Assembly (NCBI RefSeq): GCF_040564635.1
Contig: NZ_CP159837.1
Location: forward strand, 5,877,001 to 5,941,000
Source of the DNA: Planktothricoides raciborskii GIHE-MW2
Lineage (GTDB): Bacteria > Cyanobacteriota > Cyanobacteriia > Cyanobacteriales > Laspinemataceae
Direction of reading: 5' to 3'
DNA: 64,000 nucleotides
The position numbers and the translations under genes are program-made. The notes beneath the pieces are model-generated. The model was not told the origin of the DNA. It worked only from the letters and a program-made list of their open reading frames with translations, and did no database searches. Positions within the stretch are counted from its first letter, which is position 1, and each line of letters begins with the position of its first letter. Below are positions 7,141-16,072 of the stretch, piece after piece.

Positions 7141-9378
7141 TTGACTACAAAAAAATTAGGCATTTTGACCAGTGGCGGTGATGCTCCCGGAATGAATGCT
7201 GCCGTGCGAGCGGTGGTGAGAACAGCATTAGAGCGGGATGTGGAAGTTTACGCCATTTATGAAGGATATCAAGGAATGGTGGATGGGGGCGATCGCATCC
7301 ATAAGTGTGATTGGGGATTTGTCGGTGGGATTTTGCAACGGGGGGGCACAGTCATTGGCACCGCCCGCTGTATGCCGTTTCAAACCAGAGAAGGACGACG
7401 CCAAGCAGCGCGAAATTTGCTCTCAAGGGGCATCGATGCCTTAGTCGTGATTGGTGGAGATGGTAGCCTGACTGGGGCGAATATTTTTTACCAAGAATGG
7501 CCAGAACTTTTAACAGAACTGGTGGAAGCTGGGGAAATTACCCAGGAAGTGGCGATCGCTCATCCTCAACTCAAAATAGTAGGGTTGCCTGCATCCATTG
7601 ATAATGACTTTTATGGCAGTGACATGACCATTGGCACCGATACCGCCCTGCATCGCATTACGGAAGCGGTAGACGCCATTTCTTCCACCGCTGCCAGTCA
7701 CCAGCGCACCTTTGTGATTTCGGTGATGGGACGCAATTGCGGCTATTTGGCCTTGATGGGGGCTTTGGCAACTGGCGCCGACTGGGTTTTAATTCCCGAA
7801 ATGCCCCCCACAGACGACAACTGGGAAGAGAAAATGTGTGAAGTCCTCAAGGCAGGACGAAGTTTTGGTCGTCGAGATACCATTGTGATTGTGGCGGAAG
7901 GAGCCAGAGATAGTCACGGAAATCTCATTTCTTGCGACCAAGTGAAACATATTCTGGAAGAACGGCTGGGTGAGGATGTCCGGGTGACAATTTTGGGTCA
8001 TATGCAGCGGGGCGGGGCGCCGAGTGCTTACGATCGCATCCTGAGCACGATTTTGGGGCATAACGCCGTTGAGGAAATTTTAGCGGACAAGCCCCACCGT
8101 GAGCCGATGTTGATTGGGATGCGGGGCAACCGAGTCACCCAGGCGCCGTTGATGGAATGCGTGCAAATTAGCCGTTCCGTGGTGCAGGCGATCGCCGCTG
8201 GGGACTACCAAAAAGCTATGCAGTTACGAGGCCATATTTTTGAAGAAGCCTATAACACTTTTTCCACACTGATTCAGGCGAAACCGCCCGGTAGTCTAGG
8301 CGAACGACCACCGGGCGGTCAAAAGTCTTTACGCATTGCCATTCTCAACTGTGATGCCGCTGCACCAGGGATGAATACTGCGGTTCGGGCAGCGGTCCGG
8401 TTGGGCATCGATCGCGGTTACACCATGTTAGGCATTGAACATGGATTTCGCGGTTTTATTCAAGGAAAAATTCGCGAGTTGGATTGGGTCAGCGTTCGCG
8501 GTTGGGCAACCATTGGCGGTTCAGAATTAGGCACCAGTCGCAAAACTCCCCAGGGACGAGATTTTTATGCGATCGCTCGTCACATTGAAAATAATCACAT
8601 TGACGCCCTATTAATCATTGGTGGCTGGTCTGGTTATCAAAGCGCTTACTATTTATATCAGCAACGAGAAAACTATCCGGCCTTTAATATTCCCATCCTT
8701 TGTATTCCCGCCACCATTGACAATAATCTACCCGGTGCAGAACATAGCATTGGCAGCGATACAGCCCTGAATAATATTATCGAGGCGATCGATAAAATTA
8801 AACAATCCGCCGTCGCTTCTAATCGCTGTTTTGTCGTCGAAGTCATGGGTTTATACTGTGGTTATCTAGCTTTAATGAGTGGCATTGCCACCGGCGCCGA
8901 ACGAGTTTATTTACACGAAGAAGGCATCACTTTAAAGAATTTGCAGCAAGATGTATCCGATTTAATCGCGGGATTTACGACAGGAAAAAGGTTAGGATTA
9001 GTTTTATGTAATGAAAAAGCTCACCCCGTTTACAACAGCAATTTTATTCGGGATTTATTGACCGAAGAAGGTAAAAAAATATTCCAAGTTCGGCAATCAA
9101 TTCTGGGACACTTACAACAAGGCGGCGACCCCTCTCCCTTCGATAGAATTAGCGCCACCCGATTAGCCCAAAAAGGGATTAACTATCTGAGCGAACAAGC
9201 AGGAAAAGAATCACCAGGAGCGTCATTTATTGGCTTACAAGGCGGCCAAGTCAATTTTTGGAGTTTGGCCAAATTTCCCCAATGGACTGACCAAGAATTT
9301 AAACGCGCCAAAGAACAATGGTGGTGGGATTTACGGGCGATCGCCTCAATTTTGGCTCAACCGGCGCCCACGCCCTGA
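7141..9378 (+). CDS. pfkA: Tandem-domain 6-phosphofructokinase with degenerate C-terminal half
   Basis: Phosphorylates fructose 6-phosphate to fructose 1,6-bisphosphate in glycolysis. Bacterial PFKs are usually ~320 residues; this protein has 745 and contains two PFK domains. The N half (1-~370) has the nucleotide loop SGGDAPGMNAA, GGDGS (105-109) and the catalytic IDND (153-156). The C half (~395-740) keeps the fold (APGMNTAVRA, SIGSDTALN) but has GGWSG (494-498) in place of GGDGS and IDNN (527-529) in place of IDND. It is therefore probably regulatory, as in eukaryotic PFKs. The TTG start is supported by the conserved N terminus and by the absence of an in-frame ATG before residue 18. Whether ATP or pyrophosphate is the donor is unproven. 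Confidence 0.9.
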   Translation: MTTKKLGILTSGGDAPGMNAAVRAVVRTALERDVEVYAIYEGYQGMVDGGDRIHKCDWGFVGGILQRGGTVIGTARCMPFQTREGRRQAARNLLSRGIDALVVIGGDGSLTGANIFYQEWPELLTELVEAGEITQEVAIAHPQLKIVGLPASIDNDFYGSDMTIGTDTALHRITEAVDAISSTAASHQRTFVISVMGRNCGYLALMGALATGADWVLIPEMPPTDDNWEEKMCEVLKAGRSFGRRDTIVIVAEGARDSHGNLISCDQVKHILEERLGEDVRVTILGHMQRGGAPSAYDRILSTILGHNAVEEILADKPHREPMLIGMRGNRVTQAPLMECVQISRSVVQAIAAGDYQKAMQLRGHIFEEAYNTFSTLIQAKPPGSLGERPPGGQKSLRIAILNCDAAAPGMNTAVRAAVRLGIDRGYTMLGIEHGFRGFIQGKIRELDWVSVRGWATIGGSELGTSRKTPQGRDFYAIARHIENNHIDALLIIGGWSGYQSAYYLYQQRENYPAFNIPILCIPATIDNNLPGAEHSIGSDTALNNIIEAIDKIKQSAVASNRCFVVEVMGLYCGYLALMSGIATGAERVYLHEEGITLKNLQQDVSDLIAGFTTGKRLGLVLCNEKAHPVYNSNFIRDLLTEEGKKIFQVRQSILGHLQQGGDPSPFDRISATRLAQKGINYLSEQAGKESPGASFIGLQGGQVNFWSLAKFPQWTDQEFKRAKEQWWWDLRAIASILAQPAPTP

Positions 9379-9393
9379 AAAATTTAGAAAAAT

Positions 9394-9415
9394 GTAGGGT
9401 GGGCAATGCCCACCC
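9394..9415. repeat. GTAGGGTGGGCAATGCCCACCC hairpin after pfk
   Basis: The palindromic core GGTGGGCA/TGCCCACC lies 15 bases after the pfk stop. The same family occurs at 14885-14907 and three times at 38378-38487. It could act as a transcription barrier, though no T tract follows. Confidence 0.7.
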
Positions 9416-9520
9416 ATCTGGAAAATGCCAGAAAAATGTCAAAATATAAGCAATGCTCTCCTTTTTTTGCGACAAACATCACCCTCAAGAAAAAAACAAA
9501 AAAACCGGCTGTAAATCATT

Positions 9521-10690
9521 ATGAATAAGCGCGTTGTTCTGCTCACCAACTTTATTCCCCCCTATCGGTTGCCCCTCTACCAAGCAATAGGGGACAGAGT
9601 TCCAGAATTTCAAGTATTAATTTCCACCCCAATGGAACCCAACCGCAGTTGGCAACCCAATTGGGACGGATTGAATGTCACCGTACAAAAAAACCTCACC
9701 CTGCAACGGAAATGGCGGCACCCTCATGGTTTTTCTGAAGACTTATATGTGCATATTCCTTATGACACTCTCTGGTTATTACACCAAAAGCAGCCAGATA
9801 TAATTATTTCTGGAGAAATGGGATTTAGAACCTTGCAAGCAGCCATTTATCACAAGTTTAATCCGAAAAGCCGTCTGATTTTGTGGGCGACAGTTTCAGA
9901 ATACAGTGAACAAGGACGGGGCAAACTCCGAGAAATTTTACGGCGGTGGCTGGTGCCCCAAGCGGATGCCGTATTAGTCAATGGTCAAAGCGGTGCCCGG
10001 TATGTCCGTCAATTTGGCATCAAAGATGAACAAATTTTTCCGGCACCCTATACCACCGATATTACTCCATTTCTTTCGGTGCCTTTAGCCAAAGATGCCG
10101 ATCAAGCTTATCGCTTGCTTTACGTAGGTCAGTTAGTAGAACGCAAGGGAATAGAGCCATTTTTATCGGCTTTGACCCGATGGTGTCAGGCCCATCTTGA
10201 CCGAAAAATCGAGTTTTGGTTAGTAGGAGATGGTCCGTTACGGAACACTTTAGAGGGGCTCTCTATGCCAAATAATTTATCCCTGCGGTTTTTAGGCAAT
10301 GTGGCTTATGACCAGTTAGCAGACATTTATTACTCTTGCGGAATCTTTGTGTTTCCCACCTTAGCAGACGAGTGGGGTTTAGTCACCAATGAAGCAATGG
10401 CCGCTGGGTTGCCCGTCTTAGGTAGTTTGTATAGTCAATCTGTCGAAGAGTTAGTCACTGAAGGGGAAACGGGCTGGACATTTCGGCCTGATCGCCGTGA
10501 AATGGAGGCCGCCATTGAACGAGTGTTAACAACTCCTCTGAATGTGTTAGAACAAATGCGATCGGCAGGACGCGATCGCATTCGCAACCTCACCCCTCAG
10601 TTTGTCGCTGACGGAATATTACAAGCGATTAACTATGTTTCTACGCCAGTTGCTCTACTTGGGGAAACCCCAAGACCGCACTGGCTTTAG
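9521..10690 (+). CDS. Glycosyltransferase family 4 protein with repeat-derived C terminus
   Basis: GT-B fold retaining glycosyltransferase of 389 residues, likely transferring a sugar from a nucleotide donor during polysaccharide synthesis at the inner face of the membrane. The N domain begins with RVVLLTNFIPPYRLPLYQ. The C domain shows VGQLVERKG, VGDGP and the ExxxxxxxE-type motif EWGLVTNEAMAAGLP. The last 15 codons plus stop (10643-10690) are a 46-bp palindromic repeat that recurs at 56505-56550, so the natural C terminus was probably replaced. It leads a same-strand run of three GT4 genes. Sugar and acceptor are unknown. Confidence 0.85.
   Translation: MNKRVVLLTNFIPPYRLPLYQAIGDRVPEFQVLISTPMEPNRSWQPNWDGLNVTVQKNLTLQRKWRHPHGFSEDLYVHIPYDTLWLLHQKQPDIIISGEMGFRTLQAAIYHKFNPKSRLILWATVSEYSEQGRGKLREILRRWLVPQADAVLVNGQSGARYVRQFGIKDEQIFPAPYTTDITPFLSVPLAKDADQAYRLLYVGQLVERKGIEPFLSALTRWCQAHLDRKIEFWLVGDGPLRNTLEGLSMPNNLSLRFLGNVAYDQLADIYYSCGIFVFPTLADEWGLVTNEAMAAGLPVLGSLYSQSVEELVTEGETGWTFRPDRREMEAAIERVLTTPLNVLEQMRSAGRDRIRNLTPQFVADGILQAINYVSTPVALLGETPRPHWL
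10643..10688 (+). repeat. 46-bp palindromic element at the 3' end of the GT4 gene
   Basis: An inverted copy with one mismatch in 46 bases lies at 56505-56550. The core CTTGGGGAAACCCCAAG makes a 7-bp stem with an AAA loop, and outer arms CCAGT/ACTGG extend the hairpin. It encodes the end of the glycosyltransferase and the first base of its TAG stop. Confidence 0.95.
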
Positions 10691-10875
10691 TTTCTTCGCC
10701 TTACACGAGCCAAACTGCCGTAATTTGAAATAAATAATTGATTTAATAATTGATTCATCCCAGGGGCATCGAAAATCACCACAAATTCCCATATTAGTCA
10801 ATGGCGAATTTAGTCAAATGGCGAATATTGAGAATTGCTGGCCTTTCACCATTATTATTGGAGGCTTTCCCCAAA

Positions 10876-12081
10876 ATGAGAATCTTACAGCTACATAACC
10901 TCTACAAAATCGCAGGAGGAGAGGATGTCGTGGTTCAGGCTGAGAAAACCTTGCTAGAAGCTTATGGTCACGAGGTGATATTGCTGCAAGCGGACAATCA
11001 CAACATTACCAACTTCTTCAGCCAAACCATGACCGCCTTGAACACGGTTTATTCCTTCTCGGCCAAAAAACGAGTACAGGCAGAAATTGCTAAGTTTCAA
11101 CCGGATGTAGTTCACGTCCACAATTTTTTCCCATTGTGGTCTCCGGCAGTTTACGATGCCTGTCAGGAAGCTAAAGTGGCCGTATTGCAGACTCTCCATA
11201 ATTACCGACTGCTTTGCGCCGCTGGTTTATTGTTTCGGGATGGAAAGGTGTGCGAAGACTGTTTAGGCAAGCTTTTCACCTGGCCGGGAGTGGTTCACCG
11301 TTGCTACCGAGGCAGTCGAGTCGGCAGTGCGGTATTAGCAACAATGCAGGCCGTCCACCGTGCCAGGGGAACCTGGAACGAACGGGTCAATTTATATATT
11401 GCGATGACGGAGTTTAACCGCAATAAATTTATCGAGGCAGGCTTGCCAGCAGATAAAATTGTCCTAAAACCGCATTTTCTATTTTCAGATCCCCAGATAA
11501 AGCAGGGGCATGGGGATTACGCTCTGTTTGTGGGGCGGCTGTCCCCAGAGAAAGGAATCGATACAATGCTGGCTGCTTGGCGATTAAAGGCATCAAATGG
11601 GCTTGGTGAACAGGTTCAAAATTTTTTAGGGTCGCTCAAAATTGTCGGAGACGGGCCTTTAGCAGATCAAGTGGCTATGGCAGCACAGGAGATCCCAGGA
11701 GTAGAATGGCTCGGTAGACAGCCCCAAGAACAAGTACAAAAGCTGATGCAAAATGCCAAATTATTGGTGTTTCCATCTGAGTGCTATGAAGCTTTTGGCA
11801 TGGTTATTTTAGAAGCTTACTCCGTGGGTTTGCCGGTGGTCGCCAGTAACTTGGGCAGTCTCTCTTCATTGGTTGATTCGGGTCGCACGGGTCTTCATTT
11901 TCGTCCCGGAGATGCCGATGACCTGGCGGCTAAAGTTGAATGGGCGATCGCTCACCCCCAAGAACTGGCGCAAATGGGACGAGAAGCCCGCGCCGAATTT
12001 GAAGCCCACTACACAGCAGAAGCCAACTATCGGCAATTAATGGAAATCTACCAGTTAGCCCTTGGTTCTCAAACTAGATGA
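10876..12081 (+). CDS. Glycosyltransferase family 4 protein
   Basis: GT4 glycosyltransferase of 401 residues from the ATG at 10876. That start gives MRILQLHNLYKIAGGEDVVV, the typical N terminus of this subgroup; the open frame reaches back to 10801 but the extra 25 residues look non-family. A GGAG lies 12 bases upstream. C-domain motifs include VGRLSPEKGIDT, VGDGPL and the donor-binding ECYEAFGMVILEAYSVGLPVV. Four Cys around residues 110-135 (CAAGLLF...CEDCLG) are seen in related enzymes. It follows the first GT4 gene on the same strand after 185 bases. The substrate is unknown. Confidence 0.85.
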   Translation: MRILQLHNLYKIAGGEDVVVQAEKTLLEAYGHEVILLQADNHNITNFFSQTMTALNTVYSFSAKKRVQAEIAKFQPDVVHVHNFFPLWSPAVYDACQEAKVAVLQTLHNYRLLCAAGLLFRDGKVCEDCLGKLFTWPGVVHRCYRGSRVGSAVLATMQAVHRARGTWNERVNLYIAMTEFNRNKFIEAGLPADKIVLKPHFLFSDPQIKQGHGDYALFVGRLSPEKGIDTMLAAWRLKASNGLGEQVQNFLGSLKIVGDGPLADQVAMAAQEIPGVEWLGRQPQEQVQKLMQNAKLLVFPSECYEAFGMVILEAYSVGLPVVASNLGSLSSLVDSGRTGLHFRPGDADDLAAKVEWAIAHPQELAQMGREARAEFEAHYTAEANYRQLMEIYQLALGSQTR

Positions 12082-12391
12082 TTTGAACCGTTATGCAACC
12101 TCTGGGTTAAAGCAATGGATCAATAATTTATGTGCAGAGCAAGGATTTAATCTGAGACTTGCCGGACATCTACGGACAATAAGGTATAAGCACCAAGACA
12201 AAAATAATTGCATCCCTGCGGCCAGTCTGTACAAGGGTTTCAGCGCATTATGGTATGCAATTTATTTAGCATGACTGCTTAATACCCAAGCCGAGTCGCA
12301 ACTCAATAACTGATATACGGTTAAAACCCGGACAATGCTGGATCTCGCCCCCTACCTACTAAGGAAGCCGGATTTATGGTAAAATGGAACA
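12082..12391. other. Spacer left of TnpB; possible element left end
   Basis: 310 bases without a convincing gene. The nearest open frame (12062-12274) overlaps the GT4 gene and looks random. The left boundary of the TnpB element probably lies here. The stretch around 12330-12375 contains small inverted segments but I could not define an end or a target duplication. Confidence 0.4.
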
Positions 12392-13519
12392 ATGGTTTAC
12401 AAAGCTTTCCGCACAAAACTAAAACTCAATGACCATCAAGCAACCCTGATGGCCAAACACGCGGGCTATGCTCGAAAAGTTTTTAATTGGGGATTACGCT
12501 TGTGGATGTTAGCCGATCGAGAGGGACTAAAGCCTAACCTTAACTCCATCAAAAAGGTTTTTACTAATCATGTGAAACCTCAATATCCTTGGATGTCTGA
12601 ATTGTATTCTAGAGTTTATCAATATGCTTTTATTAATCTAGGCGATGCGTTCAAACGCTGCTTTACAGGAATAAGTAAGTATCCTAAATTTAAGAAGAAA
12701 GGCTACCACGATAGTTTTACTCTTGACAATTGTGGAAAACCAATCAGGCTGTCAGGAACTCGCCACAAGCTTCCCTTTGTTGGCTGGGTTTCTACATTAG
12801 AAGCTATACCAGAAAGTCTGGTTAAGAAAGTCACTATTAGCCGCCAAGCTGGTGACTGGTATATGAGCTTTTTTGTAGAAACTACCCCAGAAATTACACC
12901 TAAATGTCGAGAGATAATCGGGGTCGATCTGGGAATTAACAATTTGGCGACTTGCTCCGATGGGACAAATTTTTCTAATCCCAAAGCATATAAATCAGCC
13001 GCCAAAAAACTAGCTCGATTACAACGCCATTTAAGTCGCAAAATCAAAGGCTCGAAAAATTGGTATAAATGTCTCTTAAAAGTCCAAAGGCTACATCGAA
13101 GAGTAGCAAATATTCGCCGTGACACAATTCATAAACTAACTACTTTTTTAGCTAAGAACCACAGCCAAGTAGTCATTGAAGATTTGAATGTGTCTGGGAT
13201 GTTGAGAAATCATCGTTTGGCCGGTTCTATTGCTGACGCCTCATTTTATGAGTTCCGTCGGCAACTGGATTACAAGAGCTCATGGTATGGTTCAAAATTG
13301 ATTATTGCAGATAGATTTTATCCATCCAGTCAACTCTGTTCTAATTGCGGCCATCGACAAAAAATGCCGCTAAACCAACGGATTTTTCAATGTCATAACT
13401 GTGGTCTGGTGATAGATAGAGACTTGAATGCCAGTCTAAATTTAGAAAAATCGTCGGGCTGCGGCGATTACACTTGTGGACGGGGTGCTGCCGACAGTCC
13501 CGGACGAAGCAAGAAATAA
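12392..13519 (+). CDS. tnpB: TnpB-family RNA-guided nuclease (IS200/IS605 OrfB)
   Basis: TnpB, the ancestor-like relative of Cas12, is an RNA-guided DNA endonuclease encoded by IS200/IS605-type elements. The 375-residue protein has an N-terminal helix-turn-helix region, an OB-like middle, and a RuvC nuclease with all three acidic motifs: GVDLGINNLA, VIEDLNVSGM and DRDLNAS. A four-Cys zinc ribbon (CSNCG...CHNCG) sits between the second and third. It appears intact and full length. No TnpA transposase (Y1) is in the window, so it is a stand-alone copy, mobile only in trans if at all. It splits a run of glycosyltransferase genes. Confidence 0.92.
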   Translation: MVYKAFRTKLKLNDHQATLMAKHAGYARKVFNWGLRLWMLADREGLKPNLNSIKKVFTNHVKPQYPWMSELYSRVYQYAFINLGDAFKRCFTGISKYPKFKKKGYHDSFTLDNCGKPIRLSGTRHKLPFVGWVSTLEAIPESLVKKVTISRQAGDWYMSFFVETTPEITPKCREIIGVDLGINNLATCSDGTNFSNPKAYKSAAKKLARLQRHLSRKIKGSKNWYKCLLKVQRLHRRVANIRRDTIHKLTTFLAKNHSQVVIEDLNVSGMLRNHRLAGSIADASFYEFRRQLDYKSSWYGSKLIIADRFYPSSQLCSNCGHRQKMPLNQRIFQCHNCGLVIDRDLNASLNLEKSSGCGDYTCGRGAADSPGRSKK

Positions 13520-13527
13520 ACATCAAT

Positions 13528-13545
13528 ATCCGGCCATGTCCGGGT
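13528..13545 (+). ncRNA. Hairpin downstream of tnpB, possible omega-RNA or right-end structure
   Basis: Nine bases after the TnpB stop codon, ATCCGG and CCGGGT pair around a CCATGT loop. In characterised TnpB elements the guide RNA covers the 3' end of tnpB and the element's right end, so the transcript would run through about 13440-13620. This is an inference from position and from one visible hairpin; the guide boundary is not determined. Confidence 0.35.
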
Positions 13546-13624
13546 TTGTCTAAGTTTTATAAAGCAGAAAAGCACTAGGATATAAGAAATGATCAGCAAG
13601 ATGAAACGAACATAAAATCGGTCG

Positions 13625-14830
13625 GTGAACAACTCTACCTTAAAAATTCTCTGTACAATTACTGCCTACCCTCCGTCAGTGGGCGGAGCCCAGCTACATA
13701 CCCATAAAATTGTCAGCCTCTTAAACCAAAACCATCAAATTAGTGTCATCACTCATTGGACGGAAAATCGGAATGATTGGTTATTGGGCACTACGTTGAA
13801 TGCTCCAAAAATGGTCAAAAATTATGACCTCGATGGCGTTCCCGTTAAACAAATTACCCTAAATCAGTCAGAAAGACTGGCTTTAATTCCTTATGTATTG
13901 GGATATTATGCGATTAAAAAAATAGCAGTCGATCGCATTTCCGATCGCCTGCTGCCTAAATTAGAAGCATCTGCACCGGCAGACTTAGATTTGATTCAGA
14001 ATGTCCGCATTGGTCGCGAAGGAATCAGTTATGCTTCATGGAAACTAGCCCGAAAATTAGATATTCCATTTATTTTTACGCCCCTGCATCATCCCCGGTG
14101 GGTGGGATGGAATTACCGGGAGTATATCAATCTTTATCAACAAGCGGATGGAGTGATTGCCCTCACCAATGTAGAAAAGCAAATTTTAATTGAACTGGGG
14201 GTTAAACCAGAAAAAATCTTTATTACCGGAATTGGCCCATTAATTGCAGATACCGCCGAACCGGAAGCATTTCGTCAAAAATATGCTTTAGGACGCGATC
14301 CGATTATTTTATTTTTGGGTCAGCAGTATCCCTATAAAGGATTTCAATCGTTATGGGATGCCGCCCCAGAAGTCTGGAAACGGTTTCCCGATACTCGGTT
14401 TATATTTATTGGGCCACGCACGAAGTATTCAAAAAAAGTTTTTGCTCAAATCAAAGATGAGCGAGTGATAGAATTAGGCCAAGTTTCCCTAGCAGAAAAA
14501 ACCAATGCCTTGGCTGCCTGCGATATTTTATGTGTGCCATCCATGCAAGAAAGTTTTGGCGGAGTTTATCCAGAAGCTTGGATGATGAAAAAACCTGTCA
14601 TTGGTGGTGATATTCCAGCAATTCGGGAGGTGATTTCCGATGGCATCAATGGTTTTTTGGTGCAACAGGATTCGGCGGAAATAGCTGATAAAATTTGCCA
14701 ATTGCTCCAGAATACTTCATTACGAGAAAAAATGGGTGCTGCGGGCTATCAAAAAGTATTAGAAAAGTACACTTGGGATAAATTGGCGGAAAAAATCAAT
14801 GGGGCTTATCGGCAAGTTTTGCAAGGATAA
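13625..14830 (+). CDS. Glycosyltransferase family 4 protein
   Basis: GT4 glycosyltransferase of 401 residues, third of the run. It starts at GTG 13625 and reads LKILCTITAYPPSVGGAQLHTH, the donor-side glycine-rich N terminus of the family. The C domain has ILFLGQQYPYKG, FIFIGPRTKYSKK and the acidic motif MQESFGGVYPEAWMMKKPVIGG. No clear Shine-Dalgarno sequence precedes the GTG. The TnpB insertion separates it from its upstream partners, so it may have lost operon transcription and need its own promoter. Substrate unknown; likely exopolysaccharide or cell-surface glycan synthesis. Confidence 0.85.
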   Translation: MNNSTLKILCTITAYPPSVGGAQLHTHKIVSLLNQNHQISVITHWTENRNDWLLGTTLNAPKMVKNYDLDGVPVKQITLNQSERLALIPYVLGYYAIKKIAVDRISDRLLPKLEASAPADLDLIQNVRIGREGISYASWKLARKLDIPFIFTPLHHPRWVGWNYREYINLYQQADGVIALTNVEKQILIELGVKPEKIFITGIGPLIADTAEPEAFRQKYALGRDPIILFLGQQYPYKGFQSLWDAAPEVWKRFPDTRFIFIGPRTKYSKKVFAQIKDERVIELGQVSLAEKTNALAACDILCVPSMQESFGGVYPEAWMMKKPVIGGDIPAIREVISDGINGFLVQQDSAEIADKICQLLQNTSLREKMGAAGYQKVLEKYTWDKLAEKINGAYRQVLQG

Positions 14831-15125
14831 TTTTCTAAGCTTCATCAGATCAATTAGAAGTGAAATTAGAAAAAATATATGAGGGTTGGTGGGCGTTGCC
14901 CACCAACAAAAATACGGTTAATTTTGGGACATAATTCAGTTAATAGCATTTACAAAAATTCATTCAACAGTAGGGGCGAATGGCCATTCGCCCAATGCTC
15001 AAAATATTAACCTATATACCGGAAGGATCACGCCCCCCCGCCCAAAAGGGTTGCATTTTTGGAAAATTGGAAACGGTATAACAAATAGGGAAAGGGGTAG
15101 TAGGTAATCCAGCAGAATCATCCAC
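14831..15125. repeat. Convergent spacer with two palindromic repeats
   Basis: No gene. At 14885-14907 the hairpin GTTGGTGGGC/GCCCACCAAC belongs to the GGTGGGC family seen after pfk. At 14974-14993 GGGCGAATGGCCATTCGCCC is a perfect 20-base palindrome. They may insulate the convergent GT4 and WecG-type genes. Confidence 0.75.
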
Positions 15126-15947
15126 CTAAGAAAAATTCTTTTTCAAAGGGGCTGAAAGTGGAAGTAAATTGATTAGCTGAAGGAACAACAGAATTAAATA
15201 GAGGGGATTTAAAAATACATAACGTTGCCAAAGACGAAGCGGTTCTTGCCGCAACCGAAATAACCACTCTAAGCCAGCTTTTTGCATCCACGGAGGTGCT
15301 TGGGGAATATTGCCAGCATGAAAATCAAAAGCAGCCCCGACACAAACCAAAGCACAGTTTAACTGCTGAGAATGTTTGAAAGCCCAAGCTTCTTGTCTGG
15401 GGCAACCTAACCCAATAAACACAATCCCTGCGCCAGATTCACGAATTTTTTGCGTGTATTCGGCGTCTTCTTCGGGAGTGAGTGGGCGAAATGGTGGAGA
15501 AATGGCGCCAGCGATAGTTAAGTTTGGGAATTTTTCTTTGAGATTTTGCGCCAACTTACCTAAGACTTCGATACTGGAACCATAGAGAAAAATCCCCATA
15601 TTCTCATTGGCTGCTGAGGCGCAAAGATGCAGCATTAATGTTGGGCCATACACCCGATCTTTTAGAGGAACTTCATCAGGTTGGCGGAATAAATTCATCG
15701 CCCAACGCACTGGCTGACCATCAGGAACAACCAGGGTAAATTGATTGAGGCGATCGCCATGACCCTTGGGATCTAAGTAACCAGTCATAATCCCATGTAC
15801 TGGGGTGGGAGCTACGGTACAAGACTGGCGGAGTTTAGCCGATTTAATAATAAATTCTGTACAGTCGTAGTAGTTAGTGCGACTTACGCCGATGCCTAAC
15901 ACGCTGGTTTTCTTAGGTGGGGTTAAAGAAAGTTGGTTGCTGGTCAT
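15126..15947 (-). CDS. WecG/TagA/CpsF family glycosyltransferase
   Basis: Family GT26 enzyme of 273 residues, which transfers a sugar (ManNAc or ManNAcA in studied members) to a lipid-linked acceptor in surface glycan synthesis. Diagnostic segments are VVPDGQPVRWAMN (~90), RVYGPTLMLHLC (~113), IFLYGSS, IVFIGLGCPRQEAWAFKH (~175) and CVGAAFDFHAGNIPQAPPWM (~205). A hydrophobic C-terminal segment ending LILLFLQLINLL suggests membrane association. It lies convergent to the GT4 run and downstream of ygfZ, separated from ygfZ by a tandem repeat array. Confidence 0.9.
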   Translation of the reverse strand: MTSNQLSLTPPKKTSVLGIGVSRTNYYDCTEFIIKSAKLRQSCTVAPTPVHGIMTGYLDPKGHGDRLNQFTLVVPDGQPVRWAMNLFRQPDEVPLKDRVYGPTLMLHLCASAANENMGIFLYGSSIEVLGKLAQNLKEKFPNLTIAGAISPPFRPLTPEEDAEYTQKIRESGAGIVFIGLGCPRQEAWAFKHSQQLNCALVCVGAAFDFHAGNIPQAPPWMQKAGLEWLFRLRQEPLRLWQRYVFLNPLYLILLFLQLINLLPLSAPLKKNFS

Positions 15948-15979
15948 TTTGTTATTGATTGTAACCTAGTAATTAAGCG

Positions 15980-16072
15980 GGTAATTAACCTGGTAATTAA
16001 CCTGGTAATTAACCTGGTAATTAACCTGGTAATTAACCTGGTAATTAACCTGGTAATTAACCTGGTAATTAA
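15980..16072. repeat. 12-bp tandem repeat (GGTAATTAACCT), about 7.7 copies
   Basis: Seven perfect copies (15980-16063) and a partial eighth fill the space between ygfZ and the WecG-type gene. The last unit supplies the TAA stop codon of ygfZ (16069-16071). Confidence 0.95.

Noticed and set aside
12062-12274. 70-residue open frame overlapping the second GT4 gene
   Set aside because: It begins inside the GT4 coding region in another frame, has no ribosome-binding site and no protein-like pattern.
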